This document shows positions 35,777 through 47,896 of a stretch of DNA of 64,000 nucleotides, piece after piece. A model generated the notes under the pieces. It did not search any database and was not told the origin of the DNA. It saw only the letters and a list, made by a program, of their open reading frames with translations. The stretch comes from Brasenia schreberi (lineage: Eukaryota; Streptophyta; Magnoliopsida; Nymphaeales; Cabombaceae). The translations under genes were made by a program, and so were the position numbers. The stretch covers positions 12,663,501 through 12,727,500 of the forward strand of contig JAYKKT010000086.1 in NCBI GenBank assembly GCA_036023115.1. Direction: 5' to 3'. Each line of letters opens with the position of its first letter. Positions within the stretch are counted from its first letter, which is position 1.

Positions 35777-37829
35777 CTCTCTCTCTATATCTCGATCTCC
35801 ATCTGCGACGGTAAGACAAGCGTGTTCCAATGTTTGTGGAGACCAAATGAGAGAGAACATCATGGGACCGGAACCGGCGGTCACAAACCGTCCTGTCAGT
35901 ATGATTTTGGAATCGATAATTTTATTAAAAAATATAAAAAATGAAAAGGTCGATATCAATTGTTTCAAATCATTGGAGTCCGATTATGGTTTTGTAAACG
36001 TTAAAATCAGAACGAGACGAAGTAAATCCTGATATTAAACTTGGTTCCAGTTTGGTTTAATTGGATTCAATTCTGGATTGGGTTCGTTTCTAGTTAAATC
36101 CGACCATGTCTATTAGCGTCATAGCACTCAGAGCGTCAGCTCACTTGAGAAGAAGCCTCCAATCGCAACGTAAGCGGCATTCTTATGTCTGCCGACCCCC
36201 GTCAGAAAGGGAACTTTAATCTCTTTGACACTCATGTAATTAATGAGATAAATATGAGTACAGCAAGGAAAATTTATAATGGATGGATGAAAATTAGAAA
36301 GGAAGATAGGAGTTTTCAAAGTGTTCTACAATAACTACTACATGATCTGACATTCATCAATATCATAGATGGCATAATAAAATCTCTTATATGGATAGTG
36401 TCAATGATATTGTATTTGTGTATCCTCATTTTGTGTAACTATTAAATGTATTTCCATGGGTATTGAAATTCAATAATACATATAAGCCAAACATTTAAGT
36501 GTTTCACTTTTATTGTCTAATGGTTATATATACTTCATATTTTATAGGTATATGATATTTTTTTAAGTTATCAAGTTTGTATCAACTCCAAGAACTTCTC
36601 TATAACCTTTACTTTTATGAGTATAGAAAAAAAGATAATTATATTTGGGTGTTGATGTGTGTGAGAGTTATACACTATAAACAACTTTTCATATGTCATC
36701 TATAGTGATCGTGATCTCGCTTTGATGAATGTTATTCAAATAATATTTTTTAATGCAACTCACTTTTTATGTAGATGGTATATAGCAAAAAATAAAGTAT
36801 TTATTATTAAATTAACAATTAATAAAGAGATGGCAAGTGCATTTGGTATAAGTTAGAAGAAGACAATCTATTCATCAAATGAGAGCAGTTATAAGTCAAC
36901 ACTAGTGGTAATAAAATTGAAGTGAAAGAAAATTTTGCTCTACTCTCTTACATTAAAGAGTAGTTGTTGAAACCATATAAAAAAAGAATTATCTCAACAT
37001 GAACATGATTCATTACGGTACTCATACAACTAATAAGTATGTGAAATTGATTGTTAATGCATATATATGATCTACTATTTTTTAAACTTATAATGATTAT
37101 ATATTAATGATTGTCATGATATAAAATACATATACAAGGTTGAAATATTTTATCGGTAGCTGAACTAGGAGATTTGATACAATTTAGAAACAACTACATT
37201 CTTTGATACAGTTATAGATTACAAAATTAAAAAGTCATTTGAAAAATCTTGAAATCATCATACACTATATTGACATGATAGAAGACCTTGTAGCAAACCT
37301 TTAGAGAAGAGTATCATAATACACTCTTCACTTGATTGTAAGAGAGTACAATCACACGAAGATAGAAGGTTTAGACCCAAAAATATATCGTTATACATTG
37401 CACCATTCACATGGTCTGCTATGTACTCAAAAGATCAATATTCTTTTTAAATATGGTGAATCAATACAATTATAAAAGTTGATCCATTTTAAAAAAGTTG
37501 GACAGAGGAGGATCCTACATATATTGTCGATTACGAATGAAAGGATGTAGGAACATTTATCATAAAGATCATTTGGAAAAAGTTAAGTAATAATCTACTG
37601 AGACAAATTTGTTAAGATGATGAATGAGCAATTGTGTCCTCAATTCGCCACCCTACAAGAGTCAGTCATTTATCACCCTAAAGGAAGACTATGTATGTAA
37701 TAGTTCTACGAAGTGGGATTTCTCAACTTGGAAGCATATAGACAAGAATGCCTCTTTTAGAGGAAGACGTGGGGATGTATACATGCTTGGGGGCACGAGG
37801 CCTCTCCTCGGATGAGTCGTTCATAATTA

Positions 37830-38222
37830 ATGAGTTGTGATCCTCTTTCAACCATTAAGAAGAACATTTTCAGACAGTTGGACTTTGAATCGACATATGA
37901 GATAACAATACTATGCTTTATGGGTACCTTTGTAAATGCTTGGGTGAATGTTATTGGAGGTAAAAACTATAGCTATCAAGTCATTGATATACTTTTGGGA
38001 CAAGAGGAGGAGTAATAGTGTGAAGTATATATAGAGTGCTTGAAGAAAGTGATACATAGGGGTGACATATATGCACGAGTTTTCATAAAGGATTGTGGTA
38101 TTGATGATGTTGTTTGTCATATTACATATATGAAAGATAGATTTTGTCCTACTAATTGTTGGATGTTCATGCTAGATATGAGTTCAATCATCGCTAATCA
38201 ATTGAGTGTATCATTGGTATAA
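37830..38222 (+). CDS. Hypothetical Cys-rich open frame, broken by stops
   Basis: Two ORFs (37830-38015 and 38040-38222) share one frame and are separated only by a double stop (TAA TAG at 38013-38018) and eight sense codons. Together they read IFRQLDFESTYEITILCFMG, then NVIGGKNYSYQVIDILLGQE, and after the stops ECLKKVIHRGDIYARVFIKD and ITYMKDRFCPTNCWMFMLDM. The composition looks protein-like, with several Cys, but I recognise no domain. It may be part of a transposon-borne gene accompanying PMD copy 2, or an independent decayed gene. Confidence 0.3.
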
Positions 38223-39005
38223 CTCTCTAAACAAGGTCAACTATATTTCTGTCATTAGTGTCGGATGTTGGGAGGGATATTCATCATGTTGCACGGTATT
38301 TTCTAACGGTAATCATAATATCTAAAGATTTGATTATGTTATTATGACATTTCACTTATCTAAGTAGCGATTAATCCTCTCTTTTACTAATACTTTTTCA
38401 CAAATGCACATGACTGACATATCTCTTATGCCTCCTCTCTTAACCATGTAGCAGTATTATCGACATAAAAGCATTGAGAATTGACATACTTCGTTTGATA
38501 AATATATCGAGTTATATATATAAATAAGAGTAATAGGTGATGATGTTGTGCACGACAATGAGGATGATGATTTGATATTATTTACATTTGGATATGTAAT
38601 TATCGATTTAATTTAAATAAGAGCATCATTTTATTATAATTGTGTATATTGAGGGAAAAGAGTGAAAAAACCAAATTTTTTTAATTATAATTATCATTTA
38701 CATATACAAGTATTGAATATTACAAAAGAATATCCCGAATACAAGTCTCATCCCAAAATGTCATGCATCATTACTATCATCCTTATATATAGCCAACCAA
38801 TGTACTTATATTGGTAGTATTATTTATATGTCTCTAAAAAGTTCAGTAACATAGAGTTACATGATAATGATAATGATACACACCTTGAATGTACTAAAGT
38901 AGATGGAAGTATGTCATGTGTTGCGGTAAGATAATCGTATAAGAAAGTAATTATGAGGAAAGTTAGTATTATAATCAAAGCAAAATAAAGTTACAAATAA
39001 TACTA

Positions 39006-39032
<27 letters not shown>
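39006..39032. repeat. (TA)n microsatellite
   Basis: About 27 bases of uninterrupted TA. Confidence 0.9.
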
Positions 39033-39036
<4 letters not shown>

Positions 39037-39084
39037 TTTATGTATCAACATAAAGAATGATTTATCATGCTACCTAGCTTGAGT

Positions 39085-40330
39085 GGGATGAGTTGGATGC
39101 AACTGACTAATAGAATCTCTTAAAATAAATTGATGTGACTAAGAAATGTGACACTCCATATACAACTCGTCACACTCATGAGGGTATAATGTTGGGATGC
39201 CAAAGTGATCAAACTCAAAATAATATAAGTATTGTGCCTCTCAAGTATTGTCATGTTGTTCATACTTTACTTTATATGCATAGGGTTTTGTAGGTCTCTT
39301 TGCAATGAAAGGGTTTATCGGTATAATTGGAATGCCTTGACTACGGATAAACTACACAATCTAGTATATAAGATTCCATAATATCTATACAATGAATGTG
39401 TATGTGGTATCTAGACAACTTATATGCATTATAATTTAAGTATTTTGTAGAACTATATTGCTAAGGAAATATTAGGATGTATAACATCAAAGGTTGTATT
39501 TAATTTAAAAATAAAGAATTAAATTATATTTTTGAAAAATACCTTCACTATTGTCATCAAATCCAATTGCTTATCGTATTTAGTAAGTCGATCAAGAGGA
39601 GATTGCTTGTGACAGATATTTCCCATCCATCGCCCAACTCGTAGTTTCTCATCCAACCATTTTGGTTGCATGCTAATTCTAGAAGCTGAAAAATACTCAT
39701 AAACTCATGCTTATAATTAAAATATATAACTTGTTAAATAACAAAAGATGATTGTATTAAAGATATTGTAGCAGGCAACAATAGTAAAAATTCTTATATA
39801 GAGCAAAGTAATATGTCTACTAAGTTGTGCTTCTATCCATGATATATTTCCTAATTGTTTATATAAATAGGCTAATGTTGTTGTACCTCAAGTATAATTG
39901 TCAACCGTTCAAATATCATGTGTTAATAGATGCATTATCGTTATTGGTATCCTATCTCTAGATTTATCCTAATATAATGTATAACCAAACAAATACAATA
40001 AATATAATAAAGCTTTATTTTAGTTACTTACTCTCCTTGAAAAATTAGTTCGAAATATCTTAAACTTAATAACCCTTGACTTAATCTTTAATACTACTTC
40101 ATGATGTTCATCCTCAACATATTACTCAAAATGTTTTCCTTGCTTGTAGATATCTTCACTTTTGTTAAAGCAATAAGTTGTTTCTCCATTGAAATACCAA
40201 ATATCTCGTAGACATTATGAAGTGTCTTCTCAATCAATGGCATGTGTAAGCAACTTGTATATGTCAAATTCGCCTACCCAATCAACGCACTCTTATCTAC
40301 AATCGCAACCCAATTAGAGGCCTCATATCC
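39085..40330 (-). pseudogene. Plant mobile domain (PMD) protein gene, copy 2
   Basis: Minus-strand homologue of copy 1 across its whole length. Blocks in order from high to low coordinates: KIKSRVIKFKIFRTNFSRRV (about 40100-40040), DKSRDRIPITIMHLLTHDI and GTTTLAYLYKQLG (39975-39870; a TGA replaces the Trp before GTTT), MQPKWLDEKLRVGRWMGN and SPLDRLTKYDKQLDLMT (39680-39545), then IMESYILDCVV (about 39370), and IAKRPTKPYAYKVKYEQHD with HFGIPTLYPHECDELYMECH (39305-39130). Several in-frame stops; the block spacing again implies introns. Unlike copy 1 it lacks the LINE fragment, so it shows the uninterrupted arrangement. The two copies are in opposite orientation about 12 kb apart. Confidence 0.8.
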
Positions 40331-40409
40331 ATTCTATTTACTGGCTATGCTCTGCCAATATATCTTGTGTGGGCTATTACCGCTTTTCGTATTGTTTATA
40401 ATATACATT

Positions 40410-40655
40410 TACATAGTCAGTTGGAATAGTGAGTATTGAAATGAAATATAAAATTTTACTAAAGTTAAAAATTCTTTGTTCCTGTAAGATCTTATAAGTA
40501 ATATAACCTTCAAAGATAGAGAGTAATTTAGACATATAAGGAGATCCCCATCCTCACTCTTTGCAATATCAATCTCATTATTTGAGGTTGATATATCCTC
40601 CTCATAATGTGAAGGCCCGCTTTTGCCACAATGTCTTTGTCTCCCTATTGTCGTC
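40410..40655 (-). CDS. Hypothetical open frame upstream of PMD copy 2
   Basis: A stop-to-stop minus frame of about 80 codons begins TTIGRQRHCGKSGPSHYEED and continues with an acidic segment (STSNNEIDIAKSEDGD); a donor-like AAG/gttata site follows LSLK. It lies just 5' of PMD copy 2 on the same strand and could be its first exon or part of a host transposon. No family recognised. Confidence 0.25.
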
Positions 40656-42382
40656 TATGAGAGTATCCTCCATATGATGCTACAACATTCTATTCGTGCA
40701 TTATAAGTCATATCTGCATAGCAAAAAATTTGATAACCATATCAAAACAAGAGAGACTTGCACACCATGTGCATCTCCCACATAGGAAAAATGCTCTTGG
40801 GGCACGTCTCGAGGATTTTTCAGAGAGAAATCAATTAAAAAATCATTGAAAACAATTAGAAAACAAAAAAACAAAATCAAATCTACACCATATCTTGATA
40901 AATCGAGTGATCGCTCACTCAAATTACCCATTCTTATCTCTTTTTCTTATTTCCTCTCTTTCTCTTCTTCTTTCTTCCTATTTCTTCTTTCTCCGACGGA
41001 TTTCAATTCATTCTTTTGTTGTAAATGACTGTAGATTGAGTAATAAGTAGGTAAAATGGGTCAATGAGCGATGAATGGATGGAGAAATGGGCGAAAATGG
41101 AGATTGATACTAATTTGTGCAAGAGGAGAGAGAAGAAGGAGGTACTTTTCTGGCAAAAGGTAAATTGATAAATACCACAAATGTCAAGGCATATTTTAGA
41201 AATTTCGAGAAAAAAGGGGTGTGTATATTGTAAAAGAAGTATGTGCGTAATCGAGACAATAGTGTACTCAACTTCTTCCCCATTATCTTCCAAAGGAGCA
41301 TCGTTCACAGGGTAGAGAGCTGCCTCACTCACAAAAGATTAGGAGTTCAATACCCGAGCGAGCATGTGGTTGTTATAAACCTACCTTATCCTATAAAAGA
41401 AAAAATCTTTAGAATTCCTTTTCCTTTAGTGACAGAAATTCTGTTTTTCAAGCGAGGCATGTGCTAATATGACACAAGATGGACCATATAGGAAAATGTG
41501 GACATTTAACAAGTGTATAATTGTGGAATGTATTTCTTCAATTATACGTGGTTTTAAAGTTTCAAGGCCAAGTTCCATCAGACAATATACGGTTCAGTGT
41601 TGTATTCAGCCACTTCGAGTATAGTATAGTATAATATGGGTATTGATGATGGTTGGACTTGATATTCAACTACATCGAAAATGAGCATCCAAGAGATAAG
41701 TAATGCAAATCTTCTCAATTTGATTTTTAATGATAAATTTTGTCATACTCAACCATTTCCAACAGAGATAGCGAACTCAATGTGAGCAATTGAAATCTTT
41801 CTTTTTTGGTACTATAGGGAGTTCTGTGGGCTATCAAACTTTTCCTTTTTGAATTAGTCGAATGCGAGATCGGTATCAATCCAGAAAAAGTTATTGAGAA
41901 AAAAAGATGACGAAGATCTCTATTTGGTTAGGATAAACTCACCCATACATGTGGTAGTTTTGATTGATTATCGGTACCGTCAGTCCGCTGGCACTATTAG
42001 ACCAAAGACACCGTTCTGCCTGATTGGAAAAGTTTAAACTACATCAACCAGGTATTTACGTATGGGTGTTTTTAGCTGCTAGTAAAGAAAATAACTGCGT
42101 TTTTTGAAAAATATCCAAATAAATATTTAGATGTGGCGAGGAAGGGAAAATTGAATATACGATTGGGTTTGGATATTGTACGAAAGAAATTTGGAAAAGC
42201 AGATGAGCGACCGGTCTTCCTTTTTTTCTTTTATTTGGTGAAGTATACCACCCGAATACAAATGCCGAAAAGGACCACGAGTGTGAGCCACTACAGAGGT
42301 AAAGCACTGGCTTTATCCATTCACAAGGCTCAAAACAAAACCTTTGCTGCCCAACCACTTGCCACCAACCGAGCGATTGATG
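40656..42382. other. No gene; SINE-like B-box at about 41330
   Basis: 40930-41000 is a TTTCTT-rich tract. 41290-41400 contains gggtagagagctgcc (A-box-like) followed about 30 bases later by gagttcaataccc (B-box-like), suggesting a tRNA-derived SINE head; ends not determined. The rest shows no coding signal. Confidence 0.4.
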
Positions 42383-42525
42383 CAGTGGCGGATGGAGAAA
42401 TATGTATGGGGTGGGGCGAATGAGGCCAACAATACATTATGGTTGCAGATTCAACAACCAGATGTAGTGTTTTTCATTCCAGTGGGAAGATTGCCCCACT
42501 TTGTCTCAATGTAGATCCGCCACTG
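42383..42525. mobile_element. 143 bp MITE, hAT-like ends
   Basis: Left end cagtggcggat and right end read on the minus strand cagtggcggat are a perfect 11 bp inverted repeat; similarity continues weakly (gtggggc near both ends). CAGTGGCGGAT-type termini are common in plant hAT MITEs. Flanks gattgatg (left) and gattggat (right) are a possible diverged 8 bp duplication. Confidence 0.75.
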
Positions 42526-42834
42526 GATTGGATTGGTGAGTCCTTTTTGTATCTGTGTAGAAACTAGTTACAGGTAAACTGGCAGTATAGATGAAATAAA
42601 CTACCGAACTATAAAAAGAAATTACAATACCAAAGAACCATTGGGAGACAATATTTACTGAGATTTGCTGGTTGAGCGTCCACGTCATTTTTGTGTTGTT
42701 TTTGCCCTCATTATCCAAAACCAGGCAAACTTCTCGATCGGGGATTACTAAATGCACAATCCTTCTCTCAAAATTTTCAAAACTATGTTTTCTCTCTCCT
42801 ACCTCTTTGTCCACTCTCTTGCCCTTGTTCTACC

Positions 42835-43147
42835 TCGACATGACCGGTCCAGGTTCACTCGAAACAATGAATCAAATCTAAACTAAGACTAGGTCGGGTC
42901 TAATTTCACTTTGGAACCGTTGGTATTTTTGAAATTTAAAAAAATATATCAAGAACCGGCAGTTATACTATTGTTTTTCCGTGACGATTTCGGGTTCTTT
43001 GGAAGGTGGAACGGGAACTGAACGTGGTGGTCCTTGGTTCCAAGTCCGGTTTTGGGCTCGGTTTTAACGGTTCCGATTCCAATTGGTTCCTAGCCTGATA
43101 CGGTTCTGGTTGGAACCATCAGATCGGTTCAGGACCGGTCACATCTA
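42835..43147. mobile_element. hAT-like short element with ggttc-rich ends
   Basis: Left tcgacatgaccggtccagg and right (minus strand) tagatgtgaccggtcctga are imperfect inverted repeats. Inside, ggttcc and accgg words are repeated many times on both strands, as in plant hAT elements with GGTTCGG-type subterminal repeats. About 313 bp; no ORF; no target duplication visible. Confidence 0.6.
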
Positions 43148-44822
43148 TTTTTGTGAATCTAACATGGTACCTTCTCTCTCTCTCCGGTTGTATATCTCTC
43201 TCCGAGTGTGTGATGGTATCTTCTCTCTCATTGATTGTCTCTCTTCCGTGCATGTTGAAGGTGGGCTCTCACGCTCTCTGAAATACCTGACTCGATCAAA
43301 CCCAAGCCCCACTTGAAACCCCATACCAAAAACGAAAAAAGCTCCACCATCAATGGTAGAAAGAGATAAAAAAACCTTAGTCCTATAGCAGGAAGTATTT
43401 CCTTTCTTTCCCAACAATGTCAAGATCATAAAAGGGGGGTTTTGGCCACCCTCCAAAACTTGTCATGTGGCATAGTGGAGGCGGCCAAACGACATGAATA
43501 CTCACAAGATAGGTGGTTCTTCAGGTATACTCTATTTTCTTTTCAATTTGTTTCATTTTTTCAATACAACTGCTAGAAATCATCCAAGTATTAGGTGTGC
43601 GTTGGATGTCCGAAGAGAGGAAACATTCGGGGTCATTATCGAGCCCTATCAAGATCACTTCATCGGGAATCATGAGATTTTCATCAGGTTTTCGGGTCTT
43701 ATGGGTAGGCTAGAACCGTGTATATGTTATCTATAAGACTATGTTGGATCCTAAATGGATCCATATTCATATTTATATCAAATAAGTGTTTTTGTGAACC
43801 CAATTGACATTTTAGGGGACCATCCAGTGTTCGATTTGAATCTGGTTTGAAGTGTTGGGCTTGTGATATAGTGAACTTTAATGCTTTGAGGTTTTATTTC
43901 TATTTAATGACTAAATTTAAAAGTGATCAAGAGATAAAATTGGACTTAGATGTTTTTAGTAGGATCCAATTAGGGTAGTAATGATTTTATGCTTAACTAG
44001 GGACTAAATAAGATGACTTGGATGCTTTACTTGTGGACCATTGCTTGTTGAGATAGATTTGTACTCCAATTGAGGTAGGGGATATGCTCTCTCAATATGA
44101 ACATGCTAGGAGTTGTTTCAAGATGCTTTTAATGTGCATGCTTTATATGATTTACTATTGATTTGACAATAATCAGTTCTTTTATAATATTTGTTGAGCA
44201 CTATTTATAAATGTGCATATATGAGTCATGCATGTAGATGCTATTGGTTGTGTGAGTATGTTGGTCGGTGATGATAAAAATAAACCAAGGGTTGAAAACT
44301 CCAATTAGGGTAGTAATGATTTTATAAATGTGCATGCTTTTTATTATGAAAGACTTCTTGTTATTGTTTTTGGACTTCGTGAATGGGTTATATGATTAGT
44401 GAACGTGAATCACAAATAAGATTGAAAACTTAATTGTGTAAAGACAACAAACATGCTGTGCTTGGTTGTTGTTTTGGATCTCTAGATATTCAGTTGAAGC
44501 AACCCTTGGACATTCGACGAAGTGAGCTTCAAAGCATCCTAGCCATATGTGTGAATGATACCAAATACCCAAGTGTTGTTGGCAAGGTTCACGTAGCCTT
44601 GGTTTTAGCACTGTATGAATCATGATTATTGAAACTAAATAAGATCCGTGTGTGGGTAAATGTGAGTATGCGGATACATGTATGTGGATATGTGTGTGTA
44701 AAATTGATTACTAGATTATAAAAATTGTAATGGTTAGAAATTGCTTTGATAACTATGATATGCATTGGAATTTTAAATTTGCATACTTTTAGTATGTAAC
44801 CTCATGTGGGGTATATCTTCCT
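43148..44822. other. No gene recognised
   Basis: 43145-43456 has a 103-codon minus ORF over a CT-rich tract, probably not coding. The remainder is AT-rich; a phrase ccaattagggtagtaatgat occurs twice (about 43967 and 44302). Confidence 0.45.
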
Positions 44823-45280
44823 TAAGGATGTTTATGGGAGGGAATCCTCTGCTCCCCTTGGGGATCCACAAGGACAAATTTAGGAAGACGAGGATGGGGA
44901 TGGAGAAAGGGAGAGCAAGAAAATCCCCGATAGGGATCGGTGTGGTATGGGATGGGGATAGCAGGTCCTCGCCCTAGTAACCCAGCCCCGACCCTTTCTC
45001 CCGTTAATTCTACAAAGTTAGGCCCATCTAAAAATAAAACAAACTATAAGAGAAAATAAATAAAAAAGTGTTATCTCTTTTGAATTCGAGAACTCATCAT
45101 CATTCTCCACATTTCATCCATAATAATATATTCAAATTTAGATGTATTTGACATAAATTAAGTTTCATTTCATATGTAAAAGTGACCTCCAATATGTGTT
45201 TGAGTATCTCTTTTTTCTACGGGGACCAGGATCGGGTGAGACTTTGATGCCCTGCCCCACTCACCCCATAAACATCCTTA
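44823..45280. mobile_element. 458 bp hAT-like non-autonomous element
   Basis: Terminal inverted repeats: left taaggatgtttatggg, right (minus strand) taaggatgtttatggg, a perfect 16 bp pair. Subterminal parts carry gatgggga/ccccatcc-type words on opposite strands, as in plant hAT elements. Flanks atcttcct and atcttatt look like a diverged 8 bp duplication. No ORF. Confidence 0.8.
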
Positions 45281-47642
45281 ATCTTATTGTTAGTGCTTAC
45301 CCCTTTATTTTTTTCACGACCCGAGCCACAGGTCTTGTCAGATAGTCAATGCCCCTTTGACCCATCAAACGTGACTAACGACCTGAAGTATGAGGGAAAT
45401 GAAAAAGTAAAGATCAATATTATTGAAATAACTAAATGACAAGCTTTTTACAATAAAAATCCAAAATTTGAAAGTTATGAATAAGTAATGGGGTATGTTG
45501 AACAACTAAATTTTATATTCTTTAACAAAAAGAGTCAACTATAAACAAGCTATCAAATCCTATTGTATTGCATTGAAAAGTAAATCCTATCCTCTAAGGG
45601 CTCCAAACATCTCAATACCTCTATTGACTAGGTCTTATAATATTAAATAAAGCATGAACACAACAACCATGCTAGTAAATGAATGGGATCTCTCCACAAC
45701 AATGACATACTAAAGGCATGAATGTTTTAAACTATATTTCACAATAATAAATCTGTCATAATTTTAAATTAGGATCATCATTTTAAATACATATGTATAA
45801 TTAGGCACGCAACAATAATGCAAATTTAGTTTTGATCTCTGGAACTCTACCACGTTCAACCACTAGCCATGTCATAGGAGTCTCCTGAACCATCCTCATG
45901 TCTGGCCACATGGCTTCCCATGACGCTCTCAACACATTGGACTAAGGGCCTTGATGACTGAATCACCAGCTCGTTAGGTTCAACCCTCGTGTCTATGGAA
46001 AAAAGTATCTAGATACCATAATAGTAGAGTAACACATTCACTGAATTAAACTTAACAATCCATATATACATCAATATGGGACTACCTTTCAGATCTAAGA
46101 GATTCACCTATAGCTACCTCCCAAGCTTCATATCTCCACATCTATCTCATTTCACAATCTCATGCATCATTCAAAAGTAAATAAAACAGTAAATAAAACT
46201 ATTTCTAATATGTATATGGAGAGGAAACACATCCACCTGCCTCAAACTTCTGTATGGATCCAAATGTCTAATACTTATCTGAATCTTTATAATTTTGTTT
46301 TGATCTAGTTAAAGATTCAAATCCATTTTGTTTATTTAACGGGATCTTGGTTCCCAAAATATGTGAACCCCACTCAGATTCGAACCCAAAACCGTGTCTC
46401 CACTAAGACATAGTCACCTAGACATTGTTGTGTGTAAACCAACATGACACGGCTGAGACAGACACGACACATCCCCAACCCACTGCCAATTACCATAGTT
46501 TTTAGCCCAAAATCTGTCGTTTTGGCGGTTCTTTAGGCCAACCAAGAGCCCTAATGGGTCCCTCTTCCACCGACACTCACTTCTCCCGAAAGAGTCGCCG
46601 CCATTCAACAGTGGTTTCACTAGAAAACAAAATGAAGGGGCAGTTCTCCCTTCTTTTTTTATGAAAATCAGCCGAAAACTATGAGGTTTCTGTCGGCCTT
46701 CAATGTCAACAGGGGTCTAGAAAGAACCCATTCTCCTTATTGTTCCTTCCTTTGTCCACCCTTGACCGAAACAACTACCATCCATGGATTTTTCACCAGA
46801 ATACTGGCTCGAGGCTGCCCATTCAATCCATCCTGCTCGAAGGGTCACTCTAAAGGTAAGAAAATATTCATAAATTTATATGTGCAACTTACAAGTTACA
46901 AGTGGCATTTTTTTTGTAAAAGGTGAGAAAGAGAGCAACATGCCAACTTATAAGTTTCTTGCAATTCCAAGATGACCGTGAAAAGAAAAAATATCCATGA
47001 AAGGAAATCAATTATAATTAAGGAATGTTGCATTTGTTTTCCAGCCACATCACAAAGGAACTCCTTGCCTTTTAGTCCAAGATTAAGTACCGACGAAAGT
47101 GGGGATCTGAGACATGAGGATAAAACTATCAATTTTGTGTGATATTGCTACGGTAAATTGACTAGACAGTATGAAGAAAGAAAGTTAGGACGAGGAATCT
47201 CTTAAGATATATGCTATGCTCAAATCATCAATATTATAGGGAAAAAAATAAACTTTTTGGTAAGAAAAATGAATCTTTGGAGCTAGCAGGATTGTTTGTG
47301 ATTTCTAAAAGAATCGTGCCAGGGAAACAAATATTTAGGAAAATCTCGGAGGAAAAATTCCATCCTTTGATGATGGTGCAAACCTATGTGATAACTAAGA
47401 AATTCCAATGTATCACCTAATGCAAAGAAGAATGGTCATGCAGCGGCAGTTGCCTAATTGATGTTGAAGCGCCTATCTTCAAGACTGCACAAGAGATCAC
47501 ATAGTTCAACCAATCGAAGTAGATCTCTCTCATTTGACAAGTCCTATGCTTGACTTTGTTTCCATTTACAAAAGATGGCAACTATAAAAAGGATTTATGA
47601 CAGACATTTCCAGATGCAAAGGTTGTTCCTTTTTTATGAGAA
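45281..47642. other. No confirmed gene; possible SINE and first exon
   Basis: Minus strand 46430-46370: an A-box-like part (about 46426-46401) followed by ggttttgggttcgaatctga, which contains a full B-box match (GGTTCGAATC); candidate tRNA-derived SINE or tRNA relic. 46414-46620 (-) is an unrecognised 68-codon ORF. Elsewhere AT-rich. Confidence 0.4.
46681..46855 (+). CDS. Possible first exon, unknown gene
   Basis: ATG at 46681 opens MRFLSAFNVNRGLERTHSPY and continues to SCSKGHSK, ending at AAAG/gtaag, a strong donor site, at 46855. The region is GC-richer than its flanks. No second exon was found and no domain is recognised. Confidence 0.25.
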
Positions 47643-47663
47643 TATTGGAAGATTCTTGAAGAT
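47643..47663 (+). repeat. 21 bp target duplication, left copy
   Basis: The 21 bp word starting tattggaag is repeated without mismatch at 47876-47896. Confidence 0.95.
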
Positions 47664-47875
47664 GTAAGGGATCACTCTGGCATGGTCGGTCCCAAGTCCG
47701 AATAAAGGAGAAGAGTTGTGTAAAGCTTCCCACAGCCAACGTAAAATTTTGTCGGATTTATCTACCATGAATTTTATAAATTATGAGCATTGCATTGGGG
47801 TGTCGCCTCTTAATGACATAATGTAGAATCCGAATTAGCTTACCCCATATGGGAAAAAGATCTGTTTTGTTGTTG
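47664..47875 (+). mobile_element. 5'-truncated LINE 3' end, 212 bp
   Basis: Insert bounded by perfect 21 bp duplications. It contains only a 3' untranslated region: ggtcccaagtccgaataaag near the start, cagccaacgtaaaa in the middle, and the tail ccccatatggg...gttttgttgttgta, which resembles the tail of the 7377-7424 chimera. Severe 5' truncation is usual for LINE insertions. The perfect duplication suggests a fairly recent event. Assignment to the RTE type rests on tail similarity only. Confidence 0.8.
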
Positions 47876-47896
47876 TATTGGAAGATTCTTGAAGAT
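47876..47896 (+). repeat. 21 bp target duplication, right copy
   Basis: Identical to 47643-47663. Confidence 0.95.

Larger units (their letters stand above)
35777..39084. other. Mostly unrecognised AT-rich DNA
   Basis: 35855-36110 repeats accgg and ggttc words like the ends of small hAT elements (compare 42835-43147), without clear termini. 36330-37600 holds no recognisable gene. 38230-39000 is AT-rich with a (TA)n tract at 39006-39032. Confidence 0.4.

Noticed and set aside
46370..46430. A functional tRNA gene on the minus strand
   Set aside because: B-box is good but I could not form a full cloverleaf with acceptor stem; SINE head or relic is more likely.
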